From the NCBI RefSeq assembly GCF_900107405.1, contig NZ_FNPV01000005.1:186001-250000 (forward strand): DNA of 64,000 nt, read 5' to 3'. Positions 29,270 to 36,907 of the stretch are shown here, piece by piece; within the stretch, counting starts at the first letter, position 1; each line of letters begins with the position of its first letter. This DNA comes from Tindallia californiensis (GTDB lineage Bacteria > Bacillota > Clostridia > Peptostreptococcales > Tindalliaceae). Position numbers and translations under genes: made by a program. A model generated the notes under the pieces. It did no database searches. It saw nothing but the letters and a program-made list of their open reading frames with translations, and was not told the origin of the DNA.

Positions 29270-30271
29270 TTAGAAAAACATTAATATATCTTTGTAAGTA
29301 ATAATCATCATCAACATCATCAATAAGGTAATTCCTATCATATGAACTAAAGCTTCTTTCTCTGGATTTATCGGCTTCCCACGAATTCCTTCTAAGATCA
29401 AAAAGATAATCCTACTTCCGTCTAGTGCCGGAATAGGAAGTAAATTCATAATACCAAGATTGATGCTAATTAATCCAGCTAGACCAACAACATCAATCCA
29501 ACCAGAACGACTAGCTTCTCCAACCAAACTAATGATACCCACAGGCCCAGCAACGTTAGCTGTATCTGCTTGACCACGTATAAGCTGTTGTAGAAAATTT
29601 AGTATTTCAGTAAAAATAAAAATTGTTTGGTGATAGCTATTTACCAACGCTCCAGAAATTGATATTTCACTACCAGGTATGATTCCAATCATTGCTCTTC
29701 CTGTATCTTCATCAATTTCAGGGTTAACTTCAAAGTATAATTTTTCATCACCTCTCACTACTTCAAGAACCATCGCTTCACCTTTTGAAGCAGAAATTTT
29801 ACCCACCAGCTGTTCCCATGATGTGATTTGATTGCCTTGAATTCGTTGAATATGATCATCAGATTGAATACCTGCGTTATATGCGGGTGAATCTTTAATC
29901 ACTTCACTGATTTGAGTAGACGGTACCCCTATGCTCAAAAAAATAAGAAAAAAGCATAGAAATCCTAGAATAAAATTCATAACAGGACCTGCAAGAATAA
30001 CACTAATTCGCTCCTTAACTGTCTTTTGACTAAAACTATTTTCAGTGCTAGATTCTTCATCTTCACCTTCCATGCGTACAAACCCACCAATAGGAAGAGC
30101 TCTTATTGAATAAAGAGTTTCAGCTTTTGTGATATGTACTACTTTGGGTCCCATCCCTATAGCAAATTCATATACTTTGATACCTACGAATTTGGCCACA
30201 GCAAAATGACCTAATTCATGAAAAAAAACTAGCAATCCAAACACAAAAATCGCAACAATTGTAGTTGTCAT
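29270..30271 (-). CDS. rseP: Site-2 membrane zinc metalloprotease (RseP/RasP)
   Basis: Intramembrane protease that cuts anti-sigma factors and remnant signal peptides. The 333 residues have the zinc motif H18-E-L-G-H22 in the first membrane helix, one PDZ domain (about 110-190, IKDSPAYNAGIQSDDHIQRI), and the third ligand motif NLLPIPALDGSR near 276-287, then two further hydrophobic helices. One PDZ instead of two is usual in Firmicutes. It follows dxr by 24 bases. Confidence 0.94.
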   Translation of the reverse strand: MTTTIVAIFVFGLLVFFHELGHFAVAKFVGIKVYEFAIGMGPKVVHITKAETLYSIRALPIGGFVRMEGEDEESSTENSFSQKTVKERISVILAGPVMNFILGFLCFFLIFLSIGVPSTQISEVIKDSPAYNAGIQSDDHIQRIQGNQITSWEQLVGKISASKGEAMVLEVVRGDEKLYFEVNPEIDEDTGRAMIGIIPGSEISISGALVNSYHQTIFIFTEILNFLQQLIRGQADTANVAGPVGIISLVGEASRSGWIDVVGLAGLISINLGIMNLLPIPALDGSRIIFLILEGIRGKPINPEKEALVHMIGITLLMMLMMIITYKDILMFF

Positions 30272-30295
30272 AGGACCACCTTCCCTAACTTTTCA

Positions 30296-31438
30296 TTAAA
30301 TATATTCACTAATTTGTCTTTTCACCCAGGTTTCTATTTCCTGAAGTTCTTGTATTGACGTATAATTAAATGCTTGATGCAAACTCATTGTTTTATTAAT
30401 TATCTCAGTCATTTGATAAAAACTTACAGCTCCTTCAATGTAAAGTGGTACTAGTTTTTCATTCGCTGTATTGAGGACGCATGGCATTGTTCCACCTTTT
30501 TCCATAGCATCAAACGCAAGTTGCAGGTTTGGAAATCGATCTGTGTCAACTTTTTCAAAATTCAACTTTGAGATGCTTGCTAAATCAAGTTTATTAGTCG
30601 TTAAGCAAATACGCTCTGGATATGTAAGAGCAAATTGTATAGGGACTCTCATATCAGGTAACCCAAGTTGAGCGATAACCGACGTGTCGGAGAATTCTAC
30701 CATGGAATGAATAATGCTTTCAGGGTGAACTAACACTTTAATTTGCTCAGCCTTAAGACCAAATAGCCATTTTGCTTCAATGACTTCTAACCCCTTATTC
30801 ATCATCGTTGCAGAATCAACTGTTATTTTCTGTCCCATAGACCAGTTAGGATGTTTTAAAGCTTTGCTAGGGTGAGAAGATTCTATCTCTTTTTTGCTAA
30901 GGTTTCGAAAAGGTCCTCCTGAAGCTGTAAGAATGACACTAGTCAAGCTATTTCTATTTTCGCCCCTCAAACATTGAAAAATAGCTGAATGTTCACTATC
31001 CACCGGAAGAACATCCACCTCATGTTTTTTCGCTATATTCATAATTAGCTCCCCACCAACAACTAATGACTCTTTATTAGCTAACGCTAAAGTTTTACCA
31101 GCTTCAACTACTTTGCAACTAGGCACTAAACCTATACTTCCAACTAGTGCATTTAGAACGACATCCGCAGAAGATAGGGATGCAGCCGCCACCAGACCAT
31201 CCATCCCACTATATATTTTAGTTCGTGCTTTCGCATGAAGTTTTAGCCAGGCAGCATCCTCAGCATCAGTAGCTACAGCTATTTCAGGCTGAAACTCATC
31301 GATTTGCTCTAAAAGCAAATTGCAATTTTTATTGGTGCTTAAAGCTACAACATTAAAAATATCTGAATGCTCACGGACAATTTCTAACGTCTGTTTTCCA
31401 ATAGATCCTGTTGATCCAAGAATACTGATATTTTTCAA
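30296..31438 (-). CDS. dxr: 1-deoxy-D-xylulose 5-phosphate reductoisomerase
   Basis: NADPH-dependent enzyme converting DXP to MEP, the committed step of the MEP isoprenoid pathway. The 380 residues have the dinucleotide motif ILGSTGSIGKQTLEIVREH near 5-23, ALANKESLVVGGELI near 116-130, VDSEHSAIFQCL near 143-154 with the metal-binding acidic residues, and TASGGPFR and HPNWSMGQKITVDSATMMNKGLEVIEAKWLF further on. The start is TTG at 31438, eight bases from AAGGAG; a GTG at 31447 overlaps that site. Confidence 0.95.
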   Translation of the reverse strand: MKNISILGSTGSIGKQTLEIVREHSDIFNVVALSTNKNCNLLLEQIDEFQPEIAVATDAEDAAWLKLHAKARTKIYSGMDGLVAAASLSSADVVLNALVGSIGLVPSCKVVEAGKTLALANKESLVVGGELIMNIAKKHEVDVLPVDSEHSAIFQCLRGENRNSLTSVILTASGGPFRNLSKKEIESSHPSKALKHPNWSMGQKITVDSATMMNKGLEVIEAKWLFGLKAEQIKVLVHPESIIHSMVEFSDTSVIAQLGLPDMRVPIQFALTYPERICLTTNKLDLASISKLNFEKVDTDRFPNLQLAFDAMEKGGTMPCVLNTANEKLVPLYIEGAVSFYQMTEIINKTMSLHQAFNYTSIQELQEIETWVKRQISEYI

Positions 31439-31465
31439 AAAAAGCACTCCTTATATTGATATTAC

Positions 31466-32260
31466 TTAACCGATAACTTGATTCATTACCTGTAAATAGT
31501 AGAAAACAAAAGGTGCCGTAAATAAAATGCTATCAAAACGATCTAGCACTCCACCATGTCCAGGAAACATATTACCAAAATCTTTAATAGAAAAGAATCT
31601 TTTAATTATCGAAGCAGATAAGTCTCCAAGTTGAGAGAAAAATGCACCTACTAGCCCCATAATCGTATATATATATATATAATCTGGCATTACAAAGTAT
31701 GAAAAAAGAAAACAACCAGCCATAGAGCCAATAATTCCACCAAGGGCACCTTCAATAGTTTTTTTAGGACTAATCGATGGACACAGCTTATGTTTACCGA
31801 TAGCTAATCCAGTAAAATAAGCAAATGTATCACAACACCAAGCAATAATAAAAACAAGCCATATCGAGTGCGGAAGTAGTAATCTTTCAATTAGAAAGAG
31901 ATGACTAATTGTTAAAGGAATATAAATGATACTAAATAGAACAATGCCAATATCTATTATTGAATAAGAAGAATTAGAAACAACTTGAATCGACAACATC
32001 GAAATGGTAGTAAGAATAAGTAACGGTAATGCATTCGAAATATCCAGCGTATAGTATAAAGATACGTAAAACAGAAAGCTAAACAAACAACCTATTCTCA
32101 TTATGAGCTTCAGCTCAGTTTTCTGTGTAGCTGCGTAAAATTCTTTTAAACAAAGCAACGATACTATAAATAAAGCCACTAATAAATATGTATTTCCTAA
32201 TAAGATTATAGCAAATAAAATTGGTAATCCTATCAACGTCGTAATGATCCGTTTTATCAT
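31466..32260 (-). CDS. cdsA: Phosphatidate cytidylyltransferase
   Basis: Integral membrane enzyme making CDP-diacylglycerol, the precursor for PgsA in this same window. The 264 residues are mostly hydrophobic helices, with the family signature SPKKTIEGALGG near 172-183 and the C-terminal GDLSASIIKRFFSIKDFGN and PGHGGVLDRFDS motifs near 208-240. The ATG at 32260 is five bases from AAGGAGG; an in-frame start 30 bases upstream would overlap uppS. Order uppS-cdsA-dxr-rseP is standard for Firmicutes. Confidence 0.94.
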   Translation of the reverse strand: MIKRIITTLIGLPILFAIILLGNTYLLVALFIVSLLCLKEFYAATQKTELKLIMRIGCLFSFLFYVSLYYTLDISNALPLLILTTISMLSIQVVSNSSYSIIDIGIVLFSIIYIPLTISHLFLIERLLLPHSIWLVFIIAWCCDTFAYFTGLAIGKHKLCPSISPKKTIEGALGGIIGSMAGCFLFSYFVMPDYIYIYTIMGLVGAFFSQLGDLSASIIKRFFSIKDFGNMFPGHGGVLDRFDSILFTAPFVFYYLQVMNQVIG

Positions 32261-32276
32261 AAAATCCTCCTTGAAT

Positions 32277-32975
32277 CTATAAGCCACCAAAGCGACGAGA
32301 TCTCACTTTATAATGTTTTATTGCTTTTTTAAGTTCATCACCGTCAAAGTCAGGCCATAGCGTATCAGTAAAATAAAATTCAGTATATGCAAGTTGCCAA
32401 ATCATAAAATTACTAACTCTATATTCACCACTAGTACGTATCAACAAGTCTGGATCTGGTAAATCAAAAGTATCTAGTTCGTTATTTATATGCTCTTCAG
32501 TGATGGATTCACTATCAATGTTGTGTTTTTTATCATTCAAAATTTTTTTTACTGCTCTCACTATCTCATGTCGTCCGCCATAATTAAGTGCTATGTTTAA
32601 AATCAGTCCTTTGTTCTTGTTGGTTAGCATTATAGCATCATTTATTTTCGACTGAAGATCCGAACTCAAAATAGATAAATCGCCCATCATTCTTATTTTC
32701 ACATCATTTTTATGTAACTCACTCAATTCCTTTTGAATGAATTCACTTAAAAGATTCATCAGAAAACTAACTTCCTCATCTGGCCTCTTCCAGTTTTCTG
32801 TTGAAAAAGCAAAAACTGTTAAAATGTCGACAGAAAGACTCGAAGCTTCTTTAACCGTATTGCGTAAAGAATCAGCGCCTTTTTTATGACCTACACTTCT
32901 AGGTAGGTTTCTTTTCTGCGCCCATCGCCCATTCCCGTCCATTATAATTGCAATATGTCGTGGCATACCTTCCAT
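32277..32975 (-). CDS. uppS: Undecaprenyl diphosphate synthase
   Basis: cis-Prenyltransferase producing the C55 lipid carrier for peptidoglycan and wall polymers. The 232 residues have the substrate motif IAIIMDGNGRWAQKRNLPRSVGHKKGA near 8-34 with catalytic Asp13, FAFSTENWKRP near 70-80 and the C-terminal PDLLIRTSGEYRVSNFMIWQLAYTEFYF motif near 180-207. GGAGG is ten bases from the ATG. It uses isoprenoid units whose synthesis is partly encoded just downstream (dxr, ispG). Confidence 0.95.
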   Translation of the reverse strand: MEGMPRHIAIIMDGNGRWAQKRNLPRSVGHKKGADSLRNTVKEASSLSVDILTVFAFSTENWKRPDEEVSFLMNLLSEFIQKELSELHKNDVKIRMMGDLSILSSDLQSKINDAIMLTNKNKGLILNIALNYGGRHEIVRAVKKILNDKKHNIDSESITEEHINNELDTFDLPDPDLLIRTSGEYRVSNFMIWQLAYTEFYFTDTLWPDFDGDELKKAIKHYKVRSRRFGGL

Positions 32976-33001
32976 ATAATTGCACCCTCCAAACTATTAA
33001 A

Positions 33002-33023
33002 TAGCCCCCTAAATAGGGGGCTA
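33002..33023 (-). terminator. Intercistronic GC hairpin before uppS
   Basis: TAGCCCCCT (33002-33010) and AGGGGGCTA (33015-33023) form a perfect 9-bp stem with a 4-base loop. The upstream arm contains the TAG stop of the 60-residue gene. On the minus strand it is followed by TTTAATAGTTT, not a proper T-tract, so a partial terminator, mRNA-end barrier or processing site is more likely than complete termination. Confidence 0.55.
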
Positions 33024-33203
33024 AAAGTATGCTACTGTTAATTCCAGTACATTATTAGCTGTATATCGTTGCCGAACAATCCGTTTTAAACCATTTCTAG
33101 AAAATTTACTAAAATTAGTTTCCTTTAATATAACTTCAATACCAAAAGTATCAAGAATACTAATAGCATAATCCAAATGAAAACCCGTTAAATCTTGAAG
33201 CAT
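33021..33203 (-). CDS. Small PASTA-like protein of unknown function
   Basis: A 60-residue protein with a strong GGAGG seven bases from its ATG, three bases after frr. I do not recognise a named family. The sequence resembles one PASTA repeat: DLTGFHLDYAISILDTFGIEV matches the opening strand and helix, and RQRYTANNVLELTVAYF matches the closing strands. It has no signal peptide or membrane segment, whereas PASTA modules normally sit outside the cell on PBPs or Ser/Thr kinases. Next to uppS, a link to wall or ribosome functions is possible but unproven. It is not a shadow of another gene. Confidence 0.75.
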   Translation of the reverse strand: MLQDLTGFHLDYAISILDTFGIEVILKETNFSKFSRNGLKRIVRQRYTANNVLELTVAYF

Positions 33204-33206
33204 GTG

Positions 33207-33764
33207 TTATACCTCCAAAATTTCCTTTTCCTTAGTCACTAACAGATTTTCTATTTTTTGAATGTATGCATCCGTTAATTTTTGAACTTCATCTTGAGCT
33301 TGTTTCAAATCATCTTCTGTTAATTCTCCATCTTTTTCCATTTTTTTCAAAGAATCATTTCCCCATCTTCGCTCATTCCGAATTGCAACACGACCCTCTT
33401 CCGCTTTTGCTTTAACAATTTTTATCAAGTCTTTTCTTCGTTCTTCAGTTAGCTGCGGTATAATTAAGCGTATAATTTTACCGTCAGTGGATGGGTTAAT
33501 ACCTAAGTCTGATTTTTGAATTGCTTTTTCAATCTCTTTTAGAGACGATACATCAAAAGGTTGAATTGATATCATGCGCGGTTCAGGAGTTGATATAGTA
33601 GCTACTTGATTTAGCGGAACAACAGCACCATAATATTCTACAGTAATTCTATCTAACATAGCTGGATTAGCACGACCCGCCCTAATACTCTTAAACTCAT
33701 CATTTACAACATTTACTGTTTTACTCATTTTTTCTTCAATCGCTTTGTGTATTTCTAGTTGCAT
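33207..33764 (-). CDS. frr: Ribosome recycling factor
   Basis: Splits post-termination ribosomes together with EF-G. The 185 residues are the normal length, with the three-helix bundle ends ([30 protein letters not shown] near 18-47) and the hinge/domain II region [22 protein letters not shown] near 51-72, and [31 protein letters not shown] near 112-142. AAAGGGGG lies ahead of the ATG. It follows pyrH by 16 bases in the standard order. Confidence 0.97.
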   Translation of the reverse strand: MQLEIHKAIEEKMSKTVNVVNDEFKSIRAGRANPAMLDRITVEYYGAVVPLNQVATISTPEPRMISIQPFDVSSLKEIEKAIQKSDLGINPSTDGKIIRLIIPQLTEERRKDLIKIVKAKAEEGRVAIRNERRWGNDSLKKMEKDGELTEDDLKQAQDEVQKLTDAYIQKIENLLVTKEKEILEV

Positions 33765-33780
33765 TAATAAGTCCCCCTTT

Positions 33781-34491
33781 TCAACTATGTATATATGTTC
33801 CCAAGGATTTGCCTAGTACTGCTTTTTTTATATTGCCAGGATCATCAAGCCCAAAAACTTTTATGGGAATTTTATTATCCATACATAAAGAAGTTGCTGT
33901 AGAATCCATCACCTTTAATCCTCTATTCAAAATTTCAATATAACTAACATCATCAAATTTGCAAGCATCATCATTCTGATTAGGATCTTTGTCATATACA
34001 GCATCCACTTTTTTTGCAAGTAAAATAACTTCAGCTTCTATCTCAGCAGCCCTTAAGGCAGCAGTAGTGTCTGTAGAAAAATAAGGATTTCCAGTACCTG
34101 CTGCAAAAATAACTACCCGGTTTTTTTCAAGATGGCGCACCGCCCGACGCCGTATATAAGGTTCTGCGATTTGTCTCATCTCTATTGCCGTTTGCACCCT
34201 AGTAATAACATCTATGTTTTCAAGGGCGTCCTGCAATGCAAGTCCATTAATAACAGTAGCCATCATACCCATGTAGTCAGCTGTTGTCCGGTCCATACTT
34301 TCGCCGGATCTTCCGCGCCAAAAGTTTCCTCCACCAACAACAATAGCAACCTGTACATCCATTCTAATAACTTCTTTTATCTGAACAGCAATTTGATTAA
34401 TTGTCTCTGTATCAAGGCCAAAGCCTTTCGAACCAGCTAAAGCTTCACCACTAAGCTTAAGCAATATTCTTTTGTATAAAGGTTTCCCCAT
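33781..34491 (-). CDS. pyrH: Uridylate kinase
   Basis: UMP kinase of the amino-acid-kinase fold, hexameric and GTP-regulated in relatives. The 236 residues begin [20 protein letters not shown], with [14 protein letters not shown] near 48-61, the [25 protein letters not shown] stretch near 67-91 and the [14 protein letters not shown] loop near 165. The ATG at 34491 is eight bases from GGGAG; an in-frame start 54 bases upstream would lie in the preceding promoter and is rejected. A promoter at 34519-34547 serves this gene. Confidence 0.96.
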   Translation of the reverse strand: MGKPLYKRILLKLSGEALAGSKGFGLDTETINQIAVQIKEVIRMDVQVAIVVGGGNFWRGRSGESMDRTTADYMGMMATVINGLALQDALENIDVITRVQTAIEMRQIAEPYIRRRAVRHLEKNRVVIFAAGTGNPYFSTDTTAALRAAEIEAEVILLAKKVDAVYDKDPNQNDDACKFDDVSYIEILNRGLKVMDSTATSLCMDNKIPIKVFGLDDPGNIKKAVLGKSLGTYIHS

Positions 34492-34518
34492 GGAATTTAC
34501 TCCCTTATCTTGTATTTG

Positions 34519-34547
34519 ATTATAAAACATAGAGAAAGAGAACACAA
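34519..34547 (-). promoter_or_regulatory. Sigma-A promoter of the pyrH-frr-uppS-polC operon
   Basis: TTGTGT (34542-34547) and a perfect TATAAT (34519-34524) are 17 bases apart on the minus strand. The -35 hexamer lies inside the tsf terminator hairpin. The RNA start would be about 22 bases before the pyrH ATG. Confidence 0.75.
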
Positions 34548-34557
34548 GAGTGTTCTC
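34525..34557 (-). terminator. Intrinsic terminator of rpsB-tsf
   Basis: GAGAACAC (34538-34545) and GTGTTCTC (34550-34557) form a perfect 8-bp stem with a 4-base loop, followed on the minus strand by a TTTCTCTATGTTTT tract with interruptions. It begins 12 bases after the tsf stop and overlaps the pyrH promoter, so read-through into pyrH is plausible. Confidence 0.7.
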
Positions 34558-34568
34558 GTAGAATAAAA

Positions 34569-35213
34569 TTATTGGATTTGTTTCGCAACTTCTTCAGCAA
34601 AGTTTTCTTCTTTCTTATAAATTCCTTCTCCAACTTCAAAGCGAGAAAATCTTCTAATGCTTAAATTTTCTCCTATTTTAGCAATTTTTTCAGTTAATAG
34701 ATCGCCAACAGTCTTATCGGGATCTTTAACAAAATCCTGCTCTAGCAAGCACACTTCTTTATAATATTTCTCAATTCTTCCTTCAACCATCTTATCAATA
34801 ATTTTTTCTGGTTTACCTTCATTAAGCGCCTGTTTTCTAAGAATATCTTTTTCGGTTTCAATTTTTTCTTGAGGAACTTCCTCTTTGCTTACATATTGAG
34901 GGTTCGAAGCTGCAATTTGCATCGCAACATCTTTCACAAACATTCTAAATTCTTCATTTTTAGCAACAAAGTCTGTTTCCGAATTGACTTCTACCAATAC
35001 GCCTATTCTCCCGCCATGTATATAGGCTTCCACAATTCCTTCAGCAGCGACACGACCAGCCTTCTTCGCAACAGCCGCCAGACCTTTTTCTCGTAAAAAT
35101 TCAACTGCTTTTTCCATATCACCATTTGTTTCTGTTAAAGCTTTTTTGCAATCCATCATACCCGCGCTTGTCTTTTCACGCAGCTCTTTTACCATACTCG
35201 CTGTTATGCTCAT
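34569..35213 (-). CDS. tsf: Translation elongation factor Ts
   Basis: Guanine-nucleotide exchange factor for EF-Tu. The 214 residues have the N-terminal UBA-like domain with [19 protein letters not shown] near 8-26 and the [10 protein letters not shown] exchange motif near 79-88. It is shorter than the E. coli factor (about 280 residues), lacking part of the second core subdomain, as in many Clostridia. A good AGGAGG precedes the ATG. It follows rpsB by 50 bases and is ended by a hairpin terminator. Confidence 0.96.
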   Translation of the reverse strand: MSITASMVKELREKTSAGMMDCKKALTETNGDMEKAVEFLREKGLAAVAKKAGRVAAEGIVEAYIHGGRIGVLVEVNSETDFVAKNEEFRMFVKDVAMQIAASNPQYVSKEEVPQEKIETEKDILRKQALNEGKPEKIIDKMVEGRIEKYYKEVCLLEQDFVKDPDKTVGDLLTEKIAKIGENLSIRRFSRFEVGEGIYKKEENFAEEVAKQIQ

Positions 35214-35263
35214 GACTAACCTCCTGATAATAAATTCTTCAAACCGATAATTCTTATATATAC

Positions 35264-35974
35264 TTAAGCTCTTTCCGCCTCTTCAGTTTGAAAGCCCTGA
35301 CGGCCTTCAAGAACAGCATCTGCCATTGTTGATGCTAATAGCTTTACAGCACGTATTGCATCATCATTTCCAGGTATAACGTAATCAACTTCATCCGGAT
35401 CACAGTTTGTATCAACAATAGCAATTACAGGAATACCTAATTTTTTCGCTTCAAGAATTGCTATTCTCTCTTTTCGCGGATCAACTACAAAAACAGCTTT
35501 CGGCATTTCTTTCATGTCCTTTATCCCACCAAGAAATTTTTCAAGCCGATCCATTTCATGTTTTAATTGAATTACTTCTTTTTTGGGCAAAAGATCAAAA
35601 GTCCCGTCTTCTTCCATTTTTTCTAACTCCCGAAGCCTATGAATTCTTTTCTTAATTGTCTGGTAATTTGTTAGCATTCCACCTAACCATCTTTGGTTAA
35701 CGTAATACATGCCGCATCTTTTAGCTTCTTCTTCTATGGACTCTTGAGCTTGTTTTTTTGTTCCTACAAACAAAATATTTCCGTTTTCTTCAGCAATCTC
35801 TTTGATAATACGATAAGCCTCATCCACTTTTTTTACGGTTTTTTGAAGGTCTATGATATAAATACCATTTCTTTCCGTAAATATAAATTTTGACATTTTA
35901 GGATTCCATCTTCTTGTTTGATGCCCAAAATGAACTCCTGCTTCTAATAATTGTTTCATTGATACAACACTCAT
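35264..35974 (-). CDS. rpsB: 30S ribosomal protein S2
   Basis: Late-assembling 30S protein. The 236 residues begin [20 protein letters not shown] and contain [26 protein letters not shown] near 21-46, the coiled-coil arm near 105-155 and [24 protein letters not shown] near 187-210. The ATG at 35974 has GGAGGG ahead of it; an in-frame extension of 26 codons upstream is open by chance and lies in the leader. Its own promoter (36079-36107) and a leader of about 100 bases uncouple it from the flagellar operon. Confidence 0.96.
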   Translation of the reverse strand: MSVVSMKQLLEAGVHFGHQTRRWNPKMSKFIFTERNGIYIIDLQKTVKKVDEAYRIIKEIAEENGNILFVGTKKQAQESIEEEAKRCGMYYVNQRWLGGMLTNYQTIKKRIHRLRELEKMEEDGTFDLLPKKEVIQLKHEMDRLEKFLGGIKDMKEMPKAVFVVDPRKERIAILEAKKLGIPVIAIVDTNCDPDEVDYVIPGNDDAIRAVKLLASTMADAVLEGRQGFQTEEAERA

Positions 35975-35975
35975 A

Positions 35976-36072
35976 ATATTCCCTCCAATTTGTTTTTCCT
36001 CCATCCTCTTCATATAATTCCAACACCTTTTCGGCACAATCGAAACTATCAAAGGATGTGTGTTTTAATACC
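35976..36072 (-). promoter_or_regulatory. rpsB leader RNA with possible fold
   Basis: From the predicted RNA start near 36072 to the ribosome-binding site there are about 95 bases. CATCCT near the 5' end can pair with AGGATG close to the ribosome-binding site, enclosing a TTTCG/CGAAA hairpin. This could be an S2-binding operator, but I recognise no described Firmicute S2 leader in it. Confidence 0.35.
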
Positions 36073-36078
36073 TATGGT

Positions 36079-36107
36079 ATTTTACCACAAACTTTTTATT
36101 CAAGCAA
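36079..36107 (-). promoter_or_regulatory. Sigma-A promoter of rpsB-tsf
   Basis: TTGCTT (36102-36107) and TAAAAT (36079-36084) are 17 bases apart on the minus strand. A short inverted repeat, CAAGT with ACTTG (36105-36118), overlaps the -35. There is no intrinsic terminator between the preceding swrB-like gene and this promoter. Confidence 0.65.
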
Positions 36108-36122
36108 GTAAATACTTGTTAA

Positions 36123-36566
36123 TCATTTTATAAACCGACGTATCATTTCTATTTCACAAATACTTTTGTTTAGTATTTGTGAAATAGCTTCATTGGTGCA
36201 ACCATCATTGATTAGCTTTACTACTTCATGATTATTTTGGATAAATTGACGATAATTCATCGACTGGCTAAAGGAGATGTTGTTAAACTCATCCCGGCTA
36301 TTTTGATTTGAAGAAACTTTACGATTTTTGCTTTCCGACAAAACTTTTAATTCAGCTACTTCATTTTCCAGTTGATTAATTCGATCATTTAATTGGCCGT
36401 TCATTTCTCTCAATTTTGAAATTTCACTCCTTAAAACATCTGCTTTTTCACTGTAAACAGACCTAGCATCTTTTGAGGAGTTAACCTGTCTTAAAATTAG
36501 AATAACAGTTAGACCCAGTATAAAAATGATAGCTAAATAATTTATTGCATATATTTCCCCTAGCAT
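36123..36566 (-). CDS. SwrB-like membrane protein at the end of the fla/che operon
   Basis: A 147-residue protein with one N-terminal membrane helix (about 9-26), a coiled coil (about 30-78), a polar linker and a C-terminal helical segment (VVKLINDGCTNEAISQILNKSICEIEMIRRFI) resembling the helix-turn-helix-like end of DUF6115-type proteins. B. subtilis SwrB, which activates flagellar export and basal-body maturation, has the same topology and lies at the same place between sigD and rpsB. Sequence similarity was not tested, so the name rests on position and architecture. Confidence 0.6.
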   Translation of the reverse strand: MLGEIYAINYLAIIFILGLTVILILRQVNSSKDARSVYSEKADVLRSEISKLREMNGQLNDRINQLENEVAELKVLSESKNRKVSSNQNSRDEFNNISFSQSMNYRQFIQNNHEVVKLINDGCTNEAISQILNKSICEIEMIRRFIK

Positions 36567-36574
36567 GAGTCACC

Positions 36575-36895
36575 TCAAATTTTAATATCTAATCTAGTGC
36601 CCTTTTTTTCAGATTCAAACGATTCTTCATCCAAGTCGTTTTTTCCCTTCTTCTTTTTCCTTTTTTTCTGTTGTTTTGAATTGTGATTATTTTTTTTACT
36701 GTCCTGATTTATTTTTTGTCCTTGTGTTTCATCATATTCTGTGATACGTGTTTTATCTTTTTCTGTTTCAATTTGCTGCTGTCCTTGAATAAATTGATTT
36801 GTCGTATGCGCTCTATTGTTCTGGTTTTGTTGATTTTTTGACTCCTGAACAGAATTTAAGACAGTTATTTGTTGGTCTATTGGTTTGATTGTCAT
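36575..36895 (-). CDS. Small hydrophilic low-complexity protein, unknown function
   Basis: 106 residues with no membrane helix, very rich in Gln, Asn and Lys, with a run of basic residues (QQKKRKKKKGK near 75-85) followed by an acidic patch and the short C-terminal motif GTRLDIKI. The ATG at 36895 is eight bases from AAGGAG. It fits tightly between the FapA-like gene and the swrB-like gene, so it is probably a genuine motility-operon member. I do not recognise its family. It looks intrinsically disordered, with possible binding elements at both ends. Confidence 0.7.
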   Translation of the reverse strand: MTIKPIDQQITVLNSVQESKNQQNQNNRAHTTNQFIQGQQQIETEKDKTRITEYDETQGQKINQDSKKNNHNSKQQKKRKKKKGKNDLDEESFESEKKGTRLDIKI

Positions 36896-36907
36896 AAGGA
36901 ACACTCC

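Noticed and set aside
31660-31690. TATATATATA run in cdsA as a repeat element
   Set aside because: It is a short run of isoleucine/tyrosine codons within a membrane helix region, not a repeat array.
35975-36052. 26-codon in-frame N-terminal extension of rpsB
   Set aside because: S2 proteins begin at [18 protein letters not shown]; the extension has no ribosome-binding site and overlaps the leader and promoter.
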